A stretch of 14,219 nucleotides of DNA. It comes from Candidatus Peregrinibacteria bacterium CG_4_10_14_0_2_um_filter_43_11. GTDB lineage: Bacteria > Patescibacteriota > Gracilibacteria > UM-FILTER-43-11. Position 1 is the first letter of the stretch. Each line of letters opens with the position of its first letter. The stretch is taken from NCBI GenBank assembly GCA_002792495.1, contig PFOK01000126.1, positions 1-14,219 of the forward strand. The letters run 5' to 3'. Made by a program: the position numbers and the translations under genes. The notes beneath the pieces are model-generated. The model saw only the letters and a program-made list of their open reading frames with translations, was not told the DNA's origin and made no database searches. Below are positions 13,831-14,219 of this stretch, one piece after another.

Positions 13831-13998
13831 TTATTTTTTAGCCTTTTTAGTGACTTTTTTCACTTTTTTGGCGGGCGCTTTTTTAGTAACTTTCTTGGTT
13901 ACTTTTTTCGCAGGTTTCTTGACAACCTTTTTAACCAATTTCTTGGTTTTTTTAGCCGGAGCTTTTTTTGTTTTCACTTTTGTTTTTTTAATAGGCAT
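13831..13998 (-). CDS. Histone H1-like lysine-rich protein (55 aa)
   Basis: An intact 55-codon frame. The product MPIKKTKVKTKKAPAKKTKK... is made almost only of Lys, Val, Thr, Ala and Pro: 28 of 55 residues are Lys, with no acidic or aromatic residue. The block KKAPAKK occurs twice (11-17 and 39-45) and VTKK/VKK repeats fill the rest. This composition matches the tails of eukaryotic H1 and bacterial H1-like proteins (chlamydial Hc1/Hc2 and AlgP-type), which bind and compact DNA without a folded core; binding DNA or RNA here is inference. A good promoter precedes it (TAGACA, 17 bp, CATAAT), giving a leader of about 17 nt. It appears to be the first gene of a two-gene unit with the acidic protein. 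Confidence 0.75.
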   Translation of the reverse strand: MPIKKTKVKTKKAPAKKTKKLVKKVVKKPAKKVTKKVTKKAPAKKVKKVTKKAKK

Positions 13999-14219
13999 GA
14001 ATTAAAAAAATTAAGATATAAATTATGTTCATTATCTATCTTTCTGTCTAAAAATCAACACAAAAAAAATGAGAGAGGCACTGTTTAAAATAAAGAAAAA
14101 AATGCCGTTAATAAAAACTATTTCTGCGAAGATCGGATGACATGTTTTTTATTAAAAATACTTGCCCTCTTATGTTTATTTTGATAACATCCCCCACGCG
14201 TGAGAATGACTGATGTATT
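13999..14219. other. Window end, promoter region of the histone-like gene
   Basis: No gene is supported here. The part up to 14050 holds the promoter of the lysine-rich gene. A palindromic CACGCGTG occurs in the last 30 bp, next to GAATGACTGATG; the minus-strand reading CAGTCATTCTCACGCGTG faintly recalls the repeat at 107-134. Confidence 0.4.
14022..14050 (-). promoter_or_regulatory. Promoter of the histone-like/acidic gene pair
   Basis: On the minus strand TAGACA (14050-14045, 5 of 6 to TTGACA), a 17-bp spacer and CATAAT (14027-14022, 5 of 6 to TATAAT). The start would be near 14015, about 17 nt before the ATG. Confidence 0.6.

Noticed and set aside
14069..14140. Plus-strand frame of 23 codons, MREALFKIKKKMPLIKTISAK...
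   Set aside because: Short, cationic and peptide-like, but without promoter, Shine-Dalgarno or neighbour support; it lies upstream of and opposite to the histone-like gene's promoter. Chance is sufficient.

Overview
The window reads as a piece of a small bacterial chromosome, most likely from the Candidate Phyla Radiation (Patescibacteria). Peregrinibacteria-like is my best guess, by inference only. The grounds are: compact core genes in a mixed order (tyrS, nadK, recA, dnaB and mraY, with mraY far from any cell-wall cluster); a stand-alone VirB4-type ATPase; a four-helix-bundle IVP protein; A/T-rich spacers full of short repeats; and no recognisable Shine-Dalgarno sequence in front of any gene. 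TGA behaves as an ordinary stop (it ends the glycosyltransferase, the acidic-tail membrane protein and DnaB), which argues against the Gracilibacteria/Absconditabacteria code.

Layout. Positions 203-3565 hold three minus-strand genes: tyrosyl-tRNA synthetase, NAD kinase and a GT4 glycosyltransferase. The spacers around the glycosyltransferase carry a short repeat built on TGATTTCATG, including a 15-bp tandem repeat. From 3728 to 13574 everything is on the plus strand: a four-helix membrane protein with a long acidic tail; a small zinc-ribbon protein; a lipoprotein-like surface protein with a C-terminal anchor; an IVP/S23 four-helix-bundle gene; recA; replicative helicase dnaB; mraY; a VirB4-like ATPase; and a 2-Cys peroxiredoxin. 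At 13596-13629 a strong bidirectional terminator separates the peroxiredoxin from two very small minus-strand genes: a lysine-rich histone H1-like protein (55 aa, 28 Lys) and, 22 bp after it, an extremely acidic protein (58 aa, 31 Asp/Glu).

The most unusual material is in two places. First, the IVP gene at 6133-6507 is bracketed by two inverted arrays of a 9-nt unit (TAATTGNNC one side, GNNCAATTA the other), so a transcript of it could close into a stem. It looks like an intergenic relative of 23S rRNA intervening sequences, sitting immediately upstream of recA. The same 9-nt unit reappears without a gene between mraY and virB4 (10416-10706), around a perfect 20-bp inverted repeat and two palindromes, like a non-coding (MITE-like) derivative. 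Second, the basic/acidic mini-gene pair has almost matched opposite charge and looks like a chromatin-like DNA-binding protein with a polyanionic partner.

Transcription signals: several genes have sigma70-type promoters with 17-bp spacers and, for nadK and virB4, an extended TGGTATAAT -10. These predict short leaders without a Shine-Dalgarno. No tRNA, rRNA, CRISPR array or transposase was seen.
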